Of a DNA stretch of 47,388 nucleotides, positions 15,516 through 24,394 are shown in pieces (position 1 is the stretch's first letter; each line of letters begins with the position of its first letter). Where the stretch lies: the NCBI GenBank assembly GCA_947585795.1, contig CANPXG010000013.1, positions 1 through 47,388 on the forward strand, read 5' to 3'. A program made the translations under genes and the position numbers. The DNA comes from an uncultured Clostridia bacterium (lineage in GTDB: Bacteria > Bacillota > Clostridia > UBA1381). Below the pieces are notes generated by a model. That model was not told the origin of the DNA. It was given only the letters and a program-made list of their open reading frames with translations, and ran no database searches.

Positions 15516-16874
15516 TTATGTGCTTTTTATTCTCGCGTATTTTGGGAAGCGGTTTTTGAGTATCCCGCCCGACGCTTTGCCCCAGCCTATGGGAAAACCG
15601 TTTATTGTCACGGCGCACCAGCCGTTTTCCGTACATTCGATCGTTTCGCCGGACAGATATTTTTTTAAGTCGCTGTCAGACACTTTAAAGTCGATCGTGT
15701 TTTTTATATCCGTGCCCGAAAGCGCCAACGCGAGCGCGTGCGACGGCTCGAAACGGTTTTTGCGGCATATTCCGAGGTGAAGTCCCGCGCGCAGCGTTTT
15801 TATTTTGTCTATGTCTATACCGCGCGGCTTTAAGTACAAGTTTTCGCCAAACAGACAAAATTCGCCGTCGAGCGTCACGTTTAAAAATTTCCTCTCAAAT
15901 TCGCGGTACAGCTTTTCACCCTCGCACGGCACGGCGGTATTTTTGCGCGTATCTTTTGCGGCAGCGTCGTCAAGACTTCTGAAAAGCGCGACAAAATGTC
16001 CCTCGCCGTCGTTTTTGTGCGGGAAAATGCGGCGCGTGTTTTTCATGTCGTAATTCGAGCGCGACCATTCCGTGACGCCCTCGGAAACCATGTCCAAATT
16101 TTGTGGCTTTACAAGTTCCACGTTGTGATTTTCAAGCATGTACGCGCATACCTGTTCGTTTTCCTCCGGCGCGAACGTGCAGGTAGAATAGACGATGTAT
16201 CCGCCGCCGCGCAGCATTTTCACGGCGCAGTCGAGTATGTGCTTCTGACGCTCGCCGCATGAGATAGTGTGCTCCGTGCTCCACTCGTCCGCCGCCTGCG
16301 GTTCCTTGCGGAACATACCCTCGCCGCTGCACGGCGCGTCAACTATTATTTTGTCGAAAAAATGAGGGTATTTTTCCGCGAGCCTTTGCGGTGTTTCGTT
16401 TGTTACTATCGCGTTTTTAAGTCCAAAACGCTCCACGTTGGACGACAGCACCGCCGCGCGGTTTTTTACTATCTCGTTCGCGACGAGTATGCCGTCCTTG
16501 CCGAGCCGTGCGCCCGCCTGCGTCGCCTTACCGCCCGGCGCGGCGCACAGGTCGAGAACGTAATCGTCCCCGTTTATCGGCAGCGCGGACACCGTGGACA
16601 TAGCCGACGGTTCCTGGAAATAAAAAAGTCCCGCGATATGGTAGGGGTGGCTGCCGGAAATTACCGACTTGTCGGCGTAGTATCCGTCAGCGCACCACGG
16701 CACGCTTTTAAGGTCGGCGAACAGTGCCGATATTGCGTCTGCCGCGCCTTTTTTCGACGCGTTCACGCGTATGCCGGTAAATATCGGGGTTTCGTCCATA
16801 GAACGCATAAAAGCGTCATATTCGTCCTTCAGCATATCCTTCATGCGAAGCTTAAATTTTTCGGGAAGATCCAT
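15516..16874 (-). CDS. rRNA (cytosine-5)-methyltransferase, RsmF/NOL1-Sun family
   Basis: A 452-residue SAM-dependent m5C RNA methylase. The methyltransferase domain has DLCAAPGGKATQ (SAM motif I), IVDAPCSGEGMFRKEP with the family's conserved Cys and the RsmF-type GEGMFRK, and YSTCTFAPEENE with the catalytic Cys. A C-terminal ~150-residue part with SGGIL and NGWCAVTINGFPIGWGKASG matches the RNA-binding region of RsmF-like proteins. The family modifies 16S or 23S rRNA, and the exact target is unknown. AAGGAG precedes the ATG. A hairpin with a T-rich tail lies just upstream of that site and may end transcription from dnaD or attenuate this gene. Confidence 0.85.
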   Translation of the reverse strand: MDLPEKFKLRMKDMLKDEYDAFMRSMDETPIFTGIRVNASKKGAADAISALFADLKSVPWCADGYYADKSVISGSHPYHIAGLFYFQEPSAMSTVSALPINGDDYVLDLCAAPGGKATQAGARLGKDGILVANEIVKNRAAVLSSNVERFGLKNAIVTNETPQRLAEKYPHFFDKIIVDAPCSGEGMFRKEPQAADEWSTEHTISCGERQKHILDCAVKMLRGGGYIVYSTCTFAPEENEQVCAYMLENHNVELVKPQNLDMVSEGVTEWSRSNYDMKNTRRIFPHKNDGEGHFVALFRSLDDAAAKDTRKNTAVPCEGEKLYREFERKFLNVTLDGEFCLFGENLYLKPRGIDIDKIKTLRAGLHLGICRKNRFEPSHALALALSGTDIKNTIDFKVSDSDLKKYLSGETIECTENGWCAVTINGFPIGWGKASGGILKNRFPKYARIKST

Positions 16875-16890
16875 AGTAATTTCTCCTTAA

Positions 16891-16918
16891 ATAAAAGAGG
16901 TCGGATGCTACCCGACCT
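16891..16918 (-). terminator. Terminator or attenuator before the RsmF-like gene
   Basis: Minus strand: AGGTCGG (16918-16912) pairs with CCGACCT (16904-16898) around a 7-nt loop, followed by CTTTTATTT. It stands 47 bp after the dnaD stop and about 10 bp before the RBS of the next gene. Confidence 0.5.
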
Positions 16919-16964
16919 TTGGACGTCATTATGTATAAAATAATAGCCCGTCCCTAAAATATAA

Positions 16965-17915
16965 TCACATTTTATCGCGCATTATTCTTTCGAGCTCGTC
17001 ATAATCGACGTTGTCGTCGTTATAAACGTTAAGCGCGTTCTGTTTGTTCTTGTTTTTAAAATCCTCGTGGTCTTGAGTAGCCTGCGCGACCGTCGTTATA
17101 CCAAGCTCGCTCCAGCGCTTTATAATTGAGTTCATGTACGGGAACGACAGCTTGTTTGTTTGCATAACGCAATACTCGTACGCGAGTCCCACCATGTTTT
17201 CGTCCATGCCGTACTCGTCGCGCCACGTTTTGAGGTAGGTTTCCTCCGTTTTTGAAAAGCTTCTGTCGTTAATGCCGAACAGCTTGCGGAGCGAGTAGAA
17301 GTAACCGCTTTTTTCTTTTTCGTCGGTGATATACTTGTCAGCCGCGTCAATCGTTATTATGCCGTTTTTGTGCCATGACATTGCTACCTTTTCTATATAG
17401 CCCATGCTGCGCTTGTCCTTCGACACGCAATATTCGAGGAGCATGGTTATGACCTCGGGTGAAAGTCCCAGCTCGTCGTAGAACCAGTACAGCGTTTCAA
17501 GGTCGCGGTTGCGCAAAGGTTTACCCAGTATTTCCTGCGACAGCGTGCATAAGTCGGCCAGTGCCTTGTTGCTCGTCATTTCTTCCGCGATTTCTTCAAT
17601 GCTTTTTTTGTTTGTCGTTTCTTTTTCGGCGTGTGTCGGCGAAGTGTCGGGCGAAGCGTCGCCAAAAAGCACGTTTTCCTTGTCGTAGCGAAGCGCACCG
17701 TTTTTGTTCCAGTAGTCAAGGGCGTTTACAACGTCGCTTTCAAGCAGGTTGAGCCTTGATGCGATTTCGCCTGTGGTCATGGATCGTCCTCCGACAGCCA
17801 GTGACAGCGCGAGAAGGTATACCTTTACGTACGCGCCGTTTGCCGCCGGCATCAGATCTTCTATGAAATCCGCCGAAACGGGTATAAAGCCGATATTACA
17901 ATTAAATTTTGGCAT
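16965..17915 (-). CDS. DnaD-domain primosome protein
   Basis: 316 residues of the DnaD/DnaB-like replication initiation family of Firmicutes. The N-terminal part (~1-100) is a winged-helix segment: TGEIASRLNLLESDVVNALDYW. Two DnaB_2-type domains follow, each ending in the family motif: YIEKVAMSW in the first and YMNSIIKRW in the second. The C-terminus is Asn/Asp-rich. In relatives it remodels DNA at the origin and recruits the helicase loader, and the loader here is at 7771. It is preceded by a promoter at 17947-17976 and no co-transcribed gene, and a hairpin lies after the stop. Confidence 0.85.
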   Translation of the reverse strand: MPKFNCNIGFIPVSADFIEDLMPAANGAYVKVYLLALSLAVGGRSMTTGEIASRLNLLESDVVNALDYWNKNGALRYDKENVLFGDASPDTSPTHAEKETTNKKSIEEIAEEMTSNKALADLCTLSQEILGKPLRNRDLETLYWFYDELGLSPEVITMLLEYCVSKDKRSMGYIEKVAMSWHKNGIITIDAADKYITDEKEKSGYFYSLRKLFGINDRSFSKTEETYLKTWRDEYGMDENMVGLAYEYCVMQTNKLSFPYMNSIIKRWSELGITTVAQATQDHEDFKNKNKQNALNVYNDDNVDYDELERIMRDKM

Positions 17916-17946
17916 AATATTTTTCTCCGTGTTATCTGTTTATTAT

Positions 17947-17976
17947 ATTATATATCAAACTTGGGGCAATTGTAAA
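17947..17976 (-). promoter_or_regulatory. Promoter for the DnaD-domain gene
   Basis: Minus strand: TTTACA (17976-17971), 18 bp, TATAAT (17952-17947), within the 75-bp gap to the XRE gene. A second overlapping TATAAT lies 5 bp downstream. Confidence 0.5.
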
Positions 17977-17990
17977 GATATTTTTTTATA

Positions 17991-18308
17991 TTAGTGTTTT
18001 TCTTTGAATTTCAGGAAATCAATGTAGTCGCTGAGCAGCTTTAGAGAATCCTGCGACAGCGTGCTTATATCGCTGAACATTTTTGTTACTGTTTTGTAGT
18101 TGGGAATATCGGTTATTCCCATAAGGTAATCCATGCTCACGTCAAAATGCTCCGCTATTTTTAAAAGTAATTTCTCGTCGCGCGGGAAATGTATACCGCT
18201 TTCGTAAAAGCTTATCATACTGCTCGATACGTTAAGAAGCTTTGCAATATCCTTTTGCTTTTCGTCCTTATCCTCCCTCAACGATTTTAACCGTTCCGCG
18301 AACCCCAT
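17991..18308 (-). CDS. XRE-family transcriptional regulator
   Basis: A 105-residue regulator. The helix-turn-helix is KDIAKLLNVSSSMISFYESG, followed by the phage-repressor-like closing helix AEHFDVSMDYLMGITDIPN. The last ~40 residues (DISTLSQDSLKLLSDYIDFLKFKEKH) form a helical tail, likely for dimerisation. I start it at ATG 18308, with TGGAGGTGAT as the RBS. The GTG at 18326 would add six residues and lies upstream of the Shine-Dalgarno. It diverges from the large membrane protein. The inverted repeats flanking that gene's promoter are candidates for its operator. Confidence 0.85.
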   Translation of the reverse strand: MGFAERLKSLREDKDEKQKDIAKLLNVSSSMISFYESGIHFPRDEKLLLKIAEHFDVSMDYLMGITDIPNYKTVTKMFSDISTLSQDSLKLLSDYIDFLKFKEKH

Positions 18309-18387
18309 AAAATCACCTCCACACACTTTATTTAATATGAAAATAATACAATATATTTAAATTTTATTGTGGTTTAAATTAAGAATA

Positions 18388-18442
18388 TTAATCTTTTTTG
18401 TTGACATTTTAGATATATTAAAATATAATGTAAAAAGATTAA
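18388..18442 (+). promoter_or_regulatory. Consensus promoter flanked by an 11-bp inverted repeat
   Basis: TTGACA (18401-18406), 17 bp, TATAAT (18424-18429), both perfect. TTAATCTTTTT (18388-18398) before the -35 and AAAAAGATTAA (18432-18442) after the -10 are exact inverted copies, centres about 44 bp apart, four helical turns. A regulator bound to both could enclose the promoter. Function is inferred, since AT-rich inverted repeats can arise by chance. Confidence 0.55.
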
Positions 18443-18469
18443 ATATACTGATTTGAGGAGATTTGTGTG

Positions 18470-20272
18470 ATGCGGAAGAGTTTGTTGTTAAAATTTTCGG
18501 CGGCATTTTGCGCCGTGTTTGCCGCAGCGGGTATGCTTGTCGTTATATTTTCAAATATCGTGATTGGCAAAGGCGAAGATGTCGCATATACTGCGGGATA
18601 TGTCTTGGCGGCGGTCGTTTTGACGGGTATGTTCGCGTTTGTGTGCGCGTTCCGTACATCGCGGCGGCGGGCGGAAAGGGCGGTGCTTATTTTAATTTCC
18701 GCCGCGATACTTATTTTGGGTGCGGTGTTTACGCCGTATTCGCCGTGTCACGACTCTCTTGACCTGCACAACGCGCTGTACAATGTGCTGAATAATAAGG
18801 AAATCGACACCTTTTACAGGGCATATATGAATTTTTGGATAAATAATAAACTGACGGTTTACTGTTATATTCCGTTTGTAAAACTGTTTGGCTCGGTAGA
18901 AACGGGTGTTCGCGTATTAAACGGTGTATTGAACGCCGGAGCAGTATTTTTCGCGGCGGGCGCGGTGAAAAATATTGTAAAGAACAGTCGTTTTGAACGG
19001 GCGCTGTTTATTATATCCTTTCTTTCGCCGTTTCTGCTTATGTCCGGTCCGTACATATACCTGCCCGCGCTGTTTCTCGCGGCAGGCGCGGTATTTTTTA
19101 TAACGTTAAACAAACGCGCCGCGCTTGTGCCGTTTTTTATATGCTCATCGCTGCTTTTTATATTGCGTCCGACGTGCTTTGGATTTATTTTGGTATTTGT
19201 GACTGCCGGTGCGTTTTTTAAAATAAAGGATAAAAAAGATTTTTTAAAGGGATTAATTGTGCTTTTTCTTACGATAATACTTGCCTTTCTGTGTAAAAAC
19301 GCTGTCGGGTACACTCTTAATAAAACGGGGACACACAAATATCCTTCAATGCACAACGGCGCGTTTTTGTGGACGACAGAGCTCGGTACGCGGTTAAACG
19401 GAAAGAAAACCGGAACGTGCTTTTATATGTTTTTTGACAAAGACGACGACTTTGACGAAATACAAAATGACTTTAACGGTCTGTGGCTCAAATACTATGA
19501 GGACGAGTTTTACAAAACGAACAAATACGAGGAAATAAAAGAGGAGCAAAAAATTATAGGTGAAAAAATACTTCGCCGTACTCTTAACGCGGGCTTTGCG
19601 GATACCGTAAAAAGACTTTCTTTAAAGACAATAAATTTTTATAGGAATATGTACATACCGTATTTTTATAAACAGAATGTGAACAGCGGTAATTTTAAAA
19701 TATGGAAGAATTACGACAAAAAATATTTTGATTATATGAACATAATTCTTCTGTTGTTCTTTTTCGGTGCGGTGAAAAACGCGGTAAGGGTGTTTAAGCG
19801 CGGCGCGGACGGTACGGTCACGGCGCTTATACTGTCCGCCGTTGCGGTGAATGTTGTTCTTATACTTTTTACCGAGGTGGCGAAAAGGTATATGTTCGAC
19901 TTTTTCACGCCGATGGTAATAAGCGTTGCGGCGCTGTTTGCCGACGGCAAGGAACGTAATATTTCCCGCGCGGAAAAGGTGGTGCTTGCCTCGTTCTTTA
20001 TTATTTTTCTTATTCTTTTTGAAAGAAAGTGTAATATAACGCCGCTTAAAAACGCCGAGCTGACATTTACGCGCGGTGAAAATGTGACGATGACCGTCAA
20101 AATGAAAAGAGCGTGCCGCGAAAATTATATTATAGAGTGCGGCGGCGAACGTATGAGTATTTACGGTAAAAAAGAATTTTCCATAACCTTCCCCGACGAT
20201 ACCTTCGACGCGTTTTCCGTTATCTCTCCGAGTAAAAGCAAGCTTGAATTTTCCTCACAAATAATACGGTAA
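18470..20272 (+). CDS. Polytopic membrane protein, GT-C glycosyltransferase-like
   Basis: About 600 residues with at least ten membrane segments from residue 10 to about 530, then a soluble ~60-residue beta-rich tail. The first long extracellular loop (PCHDSLDLHNALYNVLNNKE) carries acidic residues in the position where GT-C glycosyltransferases (family GT39/PMT-like) have theirs. I have no firm family match, so glycosyl transfer from a lipid-linked sugar is a guess. ATG 18470 follows GAGGAG. The GTG three bases earlier is less likely. A terminator-like hairpin lies after the stop. The gene is next to an XRE regulator and no cell-wall or polysaccharide genes. Confidence 0.55.
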   Translation: MRKSLLLKFSAAFCAVFAAAGMLVVIFSNIVIGKGEDVAYTAGYVLAAVVLTGMFAFVCAFRTSRRRAERAVLILISAAILILGAVFTPYSPCHDSLDLHNALYNVLNNKEIDTFYRAYMNFWINNKLTVYCYIPFVKLFGSVETGVRVLNGVLNAGAVFFAAGAVKNIVKNSRFERALFIISFLSPFLLMSGPYIYLPALFLAAGAVFFITLNKRAALVPFFICSSLLFILRPTCFGFILVFVTAGAFFKIKDKKDFLKGLIVLFLTIILAFLCKNAVGYTLNKTGTHKYPSMHNGAFLWTTELGTRLNGKKTGTCFYMFFDKDDDFDEIQNDFNGLWLKYYEDEFYKTNKYEEIKEEQKIIGEKILRRTLNAGFADTVKRLSLKTINFYRNMYIPYFYKQNVNSGNFKIWKNYDKKYFDYMNIILLLFFFGAVKNAVRVFKRGADGTVTALILSAVAVNVVLILFTEVAKRYMFDFFTPMVISVAALFADGKERNISRAEKVVLASFFIIFLILFERKCNITPLKNAELTFTRGENVTMTVKMKRACRENYIIECGGERMSIYGKKEFSITFPDDTFDAFSVISPSKSKLEFSSQIIR

Positions 20273-20280
20273 TACGACAG

Positions 20281-20305
20281 GGCGGCAGTACGCCGCCTTA
20301 TTTAA
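20281..20305 (+). terminator. Weak terminator after the membrane protein gene
   Basis: GGCGGC (20281-20286) and GCCGCC (20292-20297) pair around AGTAC, then TTATTT. The stem is strong, but the T-run is short and broken. Confidence 0.45.
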
Positions 20306-20345
20306 AAACCGCCGAAAAAAATTCAAAAAAATAACGCGCCGGGTA

Positions 20346-20374
20346 TTGACAGCGCTGTAAATTTGTGATAATAT
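20346..20374 (+). promoter_or_regulatory. Promoter for rpoB-rpoC, with a long leader
   Basis: TTGACA (20346-20351), 17 bp, TAATAT (20369-20374). The ATG is about 170 nt downstream. The leader (about 20381-20549) has no ORF and one possible hairpin, GTACC...GGTAC, near 20392-20410. No rplJL genes precede rpoB here, so this promoter is the likely source of rpoBC. Confidence 0.55.
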
Positions 20375-20549
20375 AATAAACTGTACCTTAGTCTTAAAAT
20401 AGGGGTACTATCCTCTTAATTTCACATTATCATTGTATGTATTATACCACGGATATATACAAAATGCAACCCTGAAATTTTTGGGAAGAAATTTAAGGAT
20501 AAACCAAAAACACTGAACTACTTAAATTATGATGAGGTGATTTTACAAA

Positions 20550-23500
20550 ATGGTGCATGAAGTAGAAGCGGGAAAAAATGTACGTCTGAGCTATTCCAAG
20601 ATCAAAGAGGTTCTTGAAATGCCCAATCTTATAGAGGTACAAAAAAATTCCTACAAATGGTTCCTTGAGGAAGGTCTGAAGGAAATATTCCATGACATCT
20701 CCCCGATCACTGATCACGCGGGAAAGCTTGTTTTGGAGTTTTTTGATTACCGCCTTGACTACAATTCAAAGTACACCGTTGAGGAGTGTAAGGAGCGCGA
20801 CGCGAAGTACGCGGCTCCGCTTAAGGTAAGCGTAAGACTTATCAATACCGAAACGGGTGAAATCAAGGAACAGGAAATCTTTATGGGTGACTTCCCACTC
20901 ATGACGGAGCAGGGAACGTTCATCATAAACGGCGCGGAGCGCGTTATCGTAAGCCAGCTTACGCGTTCACCGGGCATGTACTACGAGTTCGAGCGCGATA
21001 AGACGGGTAAGCCGCTTTACAAGGCTACCATAATTCCGTACCGCGGCGCGTGGCTCGAGTATGAAACCGACTCGAACGACGTTTTCTCCGTAAGGATCGA
21101 CCGCACGAGAAAGCTGCCGGTAACAGTGCTTTTAAGAGCGATGGGACTTGGCACGAACGCGGAAATACTTGATATGTTCGGTGAGGACATAAAGCTTCTT
21201 GCAACATTTGACAAAGATACCACGGAGTCGAAGGACGAGGGACTTCTGGAAATATATAAAAGACTTCGTCCGGGCGAGCCGCTTAACGTGGAAAACGCGG
21301 AGTCGCTTATTATGAATATGTTCTTCGATCCCAAGCGTTACGATCTTGCGAAGGTGGGAAGATATAAGTTTAATAAGAAAATGGCGCTTGCCTCGAGAAT
21401 AAGAGGTAAGGTCCTTGCCGAAGCCGCCGTTGATCCGAGGACGGGTGAGATCATCGCCGACGCGGGTGACACATTGAGCCTCGAGCTTGCCATGAAAATC
21501 GAGAAGGCGGGTATAAATAAGGTAGAGCTTCTTGTCGAGGGCAAGAAGGTCAGAGTTTTCTCAAATAATATGGTACACCTTGACCAGTATATAGATTTTG
21601 AGATCGAAAACTTTCCCGTTCCGACCGTAAGAAAAACGGTAATCGAGGAAATCGTGGCTTCCGCAAAGACGGAGGACGAGTTAAGAGATATGATTTGGGC
21701 GAGAGTGGACGACCTCGCGCCGAAGCATATAATAAGAGATGACATGTTTGCGTCGATAAATTACTGCATGAACCTCGCGAACGGTCTTGGCAGCGTGGAC
21801 GACATCGACCACCTCGGCAACAGACGCGTGCGCTGCGTCGGTGAGCTTTTGCAGAATCAGTTCCGTATCGGTCTTTCGAGAATGGAAAGAACGGTAAGAG
21901 AGAGAATGTCAACGCAGGAGCTTGAAATTATAACGCCGACATCTCTTATAAATATAAGGCCTATTATCGCGACGATAAACGAGTTCTTTGGCTCGTCGCA
22001 GCTGTCGCAGTTCATGGACCAGCCAAACCCCTTGGCGGAGGTAAGACACAAGAGAAGAATTTCGGCACTGGGCCCCGGCGGTCTGTCGCGTGAGAGAGCA
22101 GGCTTTGAAGTCCGCGACGTTCACTATTCGCACTACGGCAGAATGTGTCCGATAGAAACGCCTGAAGGTCCGAACATCGGTCTTATCACGTCGCTCGCGA
22201 CGTTCGCGAGGATCGATCAGTACGGCTTTATCGAAGCGCCGTACCGTAAGGTCGATAAAAAGAATAACATCGTAACCGATGAGATAGTGTATATGACAGC
22301 CGATACCGAGGATGAGTATATCGTCGCGCAGGCGAACGAGCCTCTTGACGATGAAGGTCATTTCCTCGACAAAAAGGTTTCGGCGCGTTACCGTGACGAG
22401 ATTTTGGAGGTTTCGCCCGACAGAATCGACTACATGGACGTTTCGCCGCGTCAGCTCGTATCGGTCGTAACGGCTTGTATACCGTTCCTCGAAAACGACG
22501 ACGCGAACCGCGCGCTCATGGGTTCGAACATGCAGTGTCAGGCGGTGCCGCTTCTTACAACGGATTCGCCTATCGTCGGCACGGGTATCGAACATAAGAT
22601 TGCAAAAGACTCCGGCAGCGCGGTTCTCGCGAAGGAGGACGGCGTGGTTGAGAAGGTCAGCGCGGATACGATAGTAGTTAAGGGTGACAGCGGTATCAAG
22701 CATACGCATAAGCTTATAAAGTTCGCGCGCTCCAATCAGAGTTGCTGTATTAACCAGCGTCCTATCGTTACGGTGGGAGAAAGAGTTAAGAGAAACGACA
22801 TAATCGCGGACGGTCCCGCTATGGACAACGGTGAGCTCGCGCTCGGTAAAAATATTCTCATAGGCTTCATGACGTGGGAAGGTTATAACTACGAGGACGC
22901 CGTTCTGATAAGCGAGGAGCTTGTTAAAAACGACGTGTTCACGTCCATTCATATGGAAGAGTACGAGTGTGAGGCGCGTGACACGAAGCTCGGTCCCGAG
23001 GAGATCACGCGTGACATCCCGAATGTATCGGAGGACGCGCTCAAAGACCTCGACGAGCAGGGTATTATCCGCGTCGGCGCGGAGGTTCACGCGGGCGATA
23101 TACTCGTCGGTAAAGTTACGCCGAAGGGTGAAACGGAGCTTACGGCGGAGGAAAGACTTTTAAGAGCCATTTTCGGCGAGAAGGCGAGAGAGGTAAGAGA
23201 TACCTCGCTTCGCGTTCCGCACGGAGAACAGGGTATAATTATAGATGTTCACAAGTTCACGCGTGAAAACGGCGACGAGCTTTCACCGGGCGTAAACGAG
23301 GTCGTACGCTGCATAATCGCGCAGAAGCGTAAGATCTCGGTCGGTGACAAGATGGCAGGACGTCACGGTAACAAGGGCGTTGTGTCAAGAGTATTGCCGC
23401 AGGAGGATATGCCGTTTTTGGAGGACGGTACGCCGCTGCAGATAGTGCTGAACCCCTTGGGCGTTCCGTCGCGTATGAATATAGGACAGGTGCTTGAGAT

Positions 23501-24356
23501 GCATCTTGGTTACGCGTACAGGTGTTTGAGCCTCAAGACGCGTGAGGAGCTTGAAAACACAATAATAGATGAAAACTTTAAAAAGTGCTTCATGGACGCG
23601 AAGGACAACGCGCGTGAGGGACGTTTTGTAAAGCTTGCGACGCCGGTATTCGACGGTGCGCAGGACGAGGACTTGAAGCTTGCGTTCAAGGAGGCGGGAC
23701 TGCGTCCCGACTTTAAGTCGGTAGTGTACGACGGACGTACGGGTGAGAAGTTTGATAACCCCGTTACGGTCGGCGTGATGTACTACCTGAAGTTGCACCA
23801 CCTCGTTGACGATAAAATTCACGCGCGTTCGACAGGTCCGTATTCGCTCGTTACGCAGCAGCCCTTGGGCGGTAAAGCTCAGTTTGGCGGACAGCGTTTC
23901 GGTGAAATGGAGGTTTGGGCGCTCGAGGCTTACGGCGCGGCTTACACGCTTCAGGAGATATTGACCGTTAAGTCGGACGATATTGTCGGACGTGTTAAGA
24001 CGTACGAGGCTATTGTAAAGGGAGAAAACATACCGAAGTCCGGTGTTCCGGAGTCGTTTAAGGTAATGGTCAAGGAATTGCAGTCGCTCGCTCTCGATAT
24101 AAGAATTTTAAATCACAACATGGAGGAGATCGACATAGACGCTTCCTTTGAAGATGACGACGACAGCGTTGTAAGTGAGGACTTGATGCAGGCGATGGAG
24201 GACAGAGATGGTATCTCCGACACGCTTGAAGAGGACGATCTCGACGACGCAAGTATGGTTTTGGACGATGATTTCGACGATGATGATTTTGACAGCGACA
24301 TCACCGCCGATGACGACGATTCATATGATGACGATTTCGACAGTGACGATTTTTAA
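20550..24356 (+). CDS. rpoB: RNA polymerase beta subunit, with a long acidic C-terminal tail
   Basis: Catalytic core subunit of RNA polymerase. The N-terminus [20 protein letters not shown], the rifampicin region [13 protein letters not shown] with [26 protein letters not shown] and the C-terminal [20 protein letters not shown] are all standard. The RNA-exit and clamp contacts appear complete. Two positions in the rifampicin pocket vary: Pro in DQPNPLAE (E. coli N518) and Arg in EVRHKRR (E. coli T525). The usual resistance positions D516, H526 and S531 are wild-type. After about residue 1195 the protein adds 74 residues, 33 Asp and 5 Glu with a single Arg. Such a tail is not part of the normal core. 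A GATGAGGTG RBS fits the ATG at 20550. Confidence 0.97.
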   Translation: MVHEVEAGKNVRLSYSKIKEVLEMPNLIEVQKNSYKWFLEEGLKEIFHDISPITDHAGKLVLEFFDYRLDYNSKYTVEECKERDAKYAAPLKVSVRLINTETGEIKEQEIFMGDFPLMTEQGTFIINGAERVIVSQLTRSPGMYYEFERDKTGKPLYKATIIPYRGAWLEYETDSNDVFSVRIDRTRKLPVTVLLRAMGLGTNAEILDMFGEDIKLLATFDKDTTESKDEGLLEIYKRLRPGEPLNVENAESLIMNMFFDPKRYDLAKVGRYKFNKKMALASRIRGKVLAEAAVDPRTGEIIADAGDTLSLELAMKIEKAGINKVELLVEGKKVRVFSNNMVHLDQYIDFEIENFPVPTVRKTVIEEIVASAKTEDELRDMIWARVDDLAPKHIIRDDMFASINYCMNLANGLGSVDDIDHLGNRRVRCVGELLQNQFRIGLSRMERTVRERMSTQELEIITPTSLINIRPIIATINEFFGSSQLSQFMDQPNPLAEVRHKRRISALGPGGLSRERAGFEVRDVHYSHYGRMCPIETPEGPNIGLITSLATFARIDQYGFIEAPYRKVDKKNNIVTDEIVYMTADTEDEYIVAQANEPLDDEGHFLDKKVSARYRDEILEVSPDRIDYMDVSPRQLVSVVTACIPFLENDDANRALMGSNMQCQAVPLLTTDSPIVGTGIEHKIAKDSGSAVLAKEDGVVEKVSADTIVVKGDSGIKHTHKLIKFARSNQSCCINQRPIVTVGERVKRNDIIADGPAMDNGELALGKNILIGFMTWEGYNYEDAVLISEELVKNDVFTSIHMEEYECEARDTKLGPEEITRDIPNVSEDALKDLDEQGIIRVGAEVHAGDILVGKVTPKGETELTAEERLLRAIFGEKAREVRDTSLRVPHGEQGIIIDVHKFTRENGDELSPGVNEVVRCIIAQKRKISVGDKMAGRHGNKGVVSRVLPQEDMPFLEDGTPLQIVLNPLGVPSRMNIGQVLEMHLGYAYRCLSLKTREELENTIIDENFKKCFMDAKDNAREGRFVKLATPVFDGAQDEDLKLAFKEAGLRPDFKSVVYDGRTGEKFDNPVTVGVMYYLKLHHLVDDKIHARSTGPYSLVTQQPLGGKAQFGGQRFGEMEVWALEAYGAAYTLQEILTVKSDDIVGRVKTYEAIVKGENIPKSGVPESFKVMVKELQSLALDIRILNHNMEEIDIDASFEDDDDSVVSEDLMQAMEDRDGISDTLEEDDLDDASMVLDDDFDDDDFDSDITADDDDSYDDDFDSDDF

Positions 24357-24394
24357 TGTCAGATAACGGAAAAACGTGAATTGGAGGTTTTTAA

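Noticed and set aside
21909-23090. A 393-residue minus-strand open frame inside rpoB.
   Set aside because: It is a mirror of a high-GC coding strand, shows no known domain, is rich in Arg and Val from reversed codons, and rpoB is conserved throughout.
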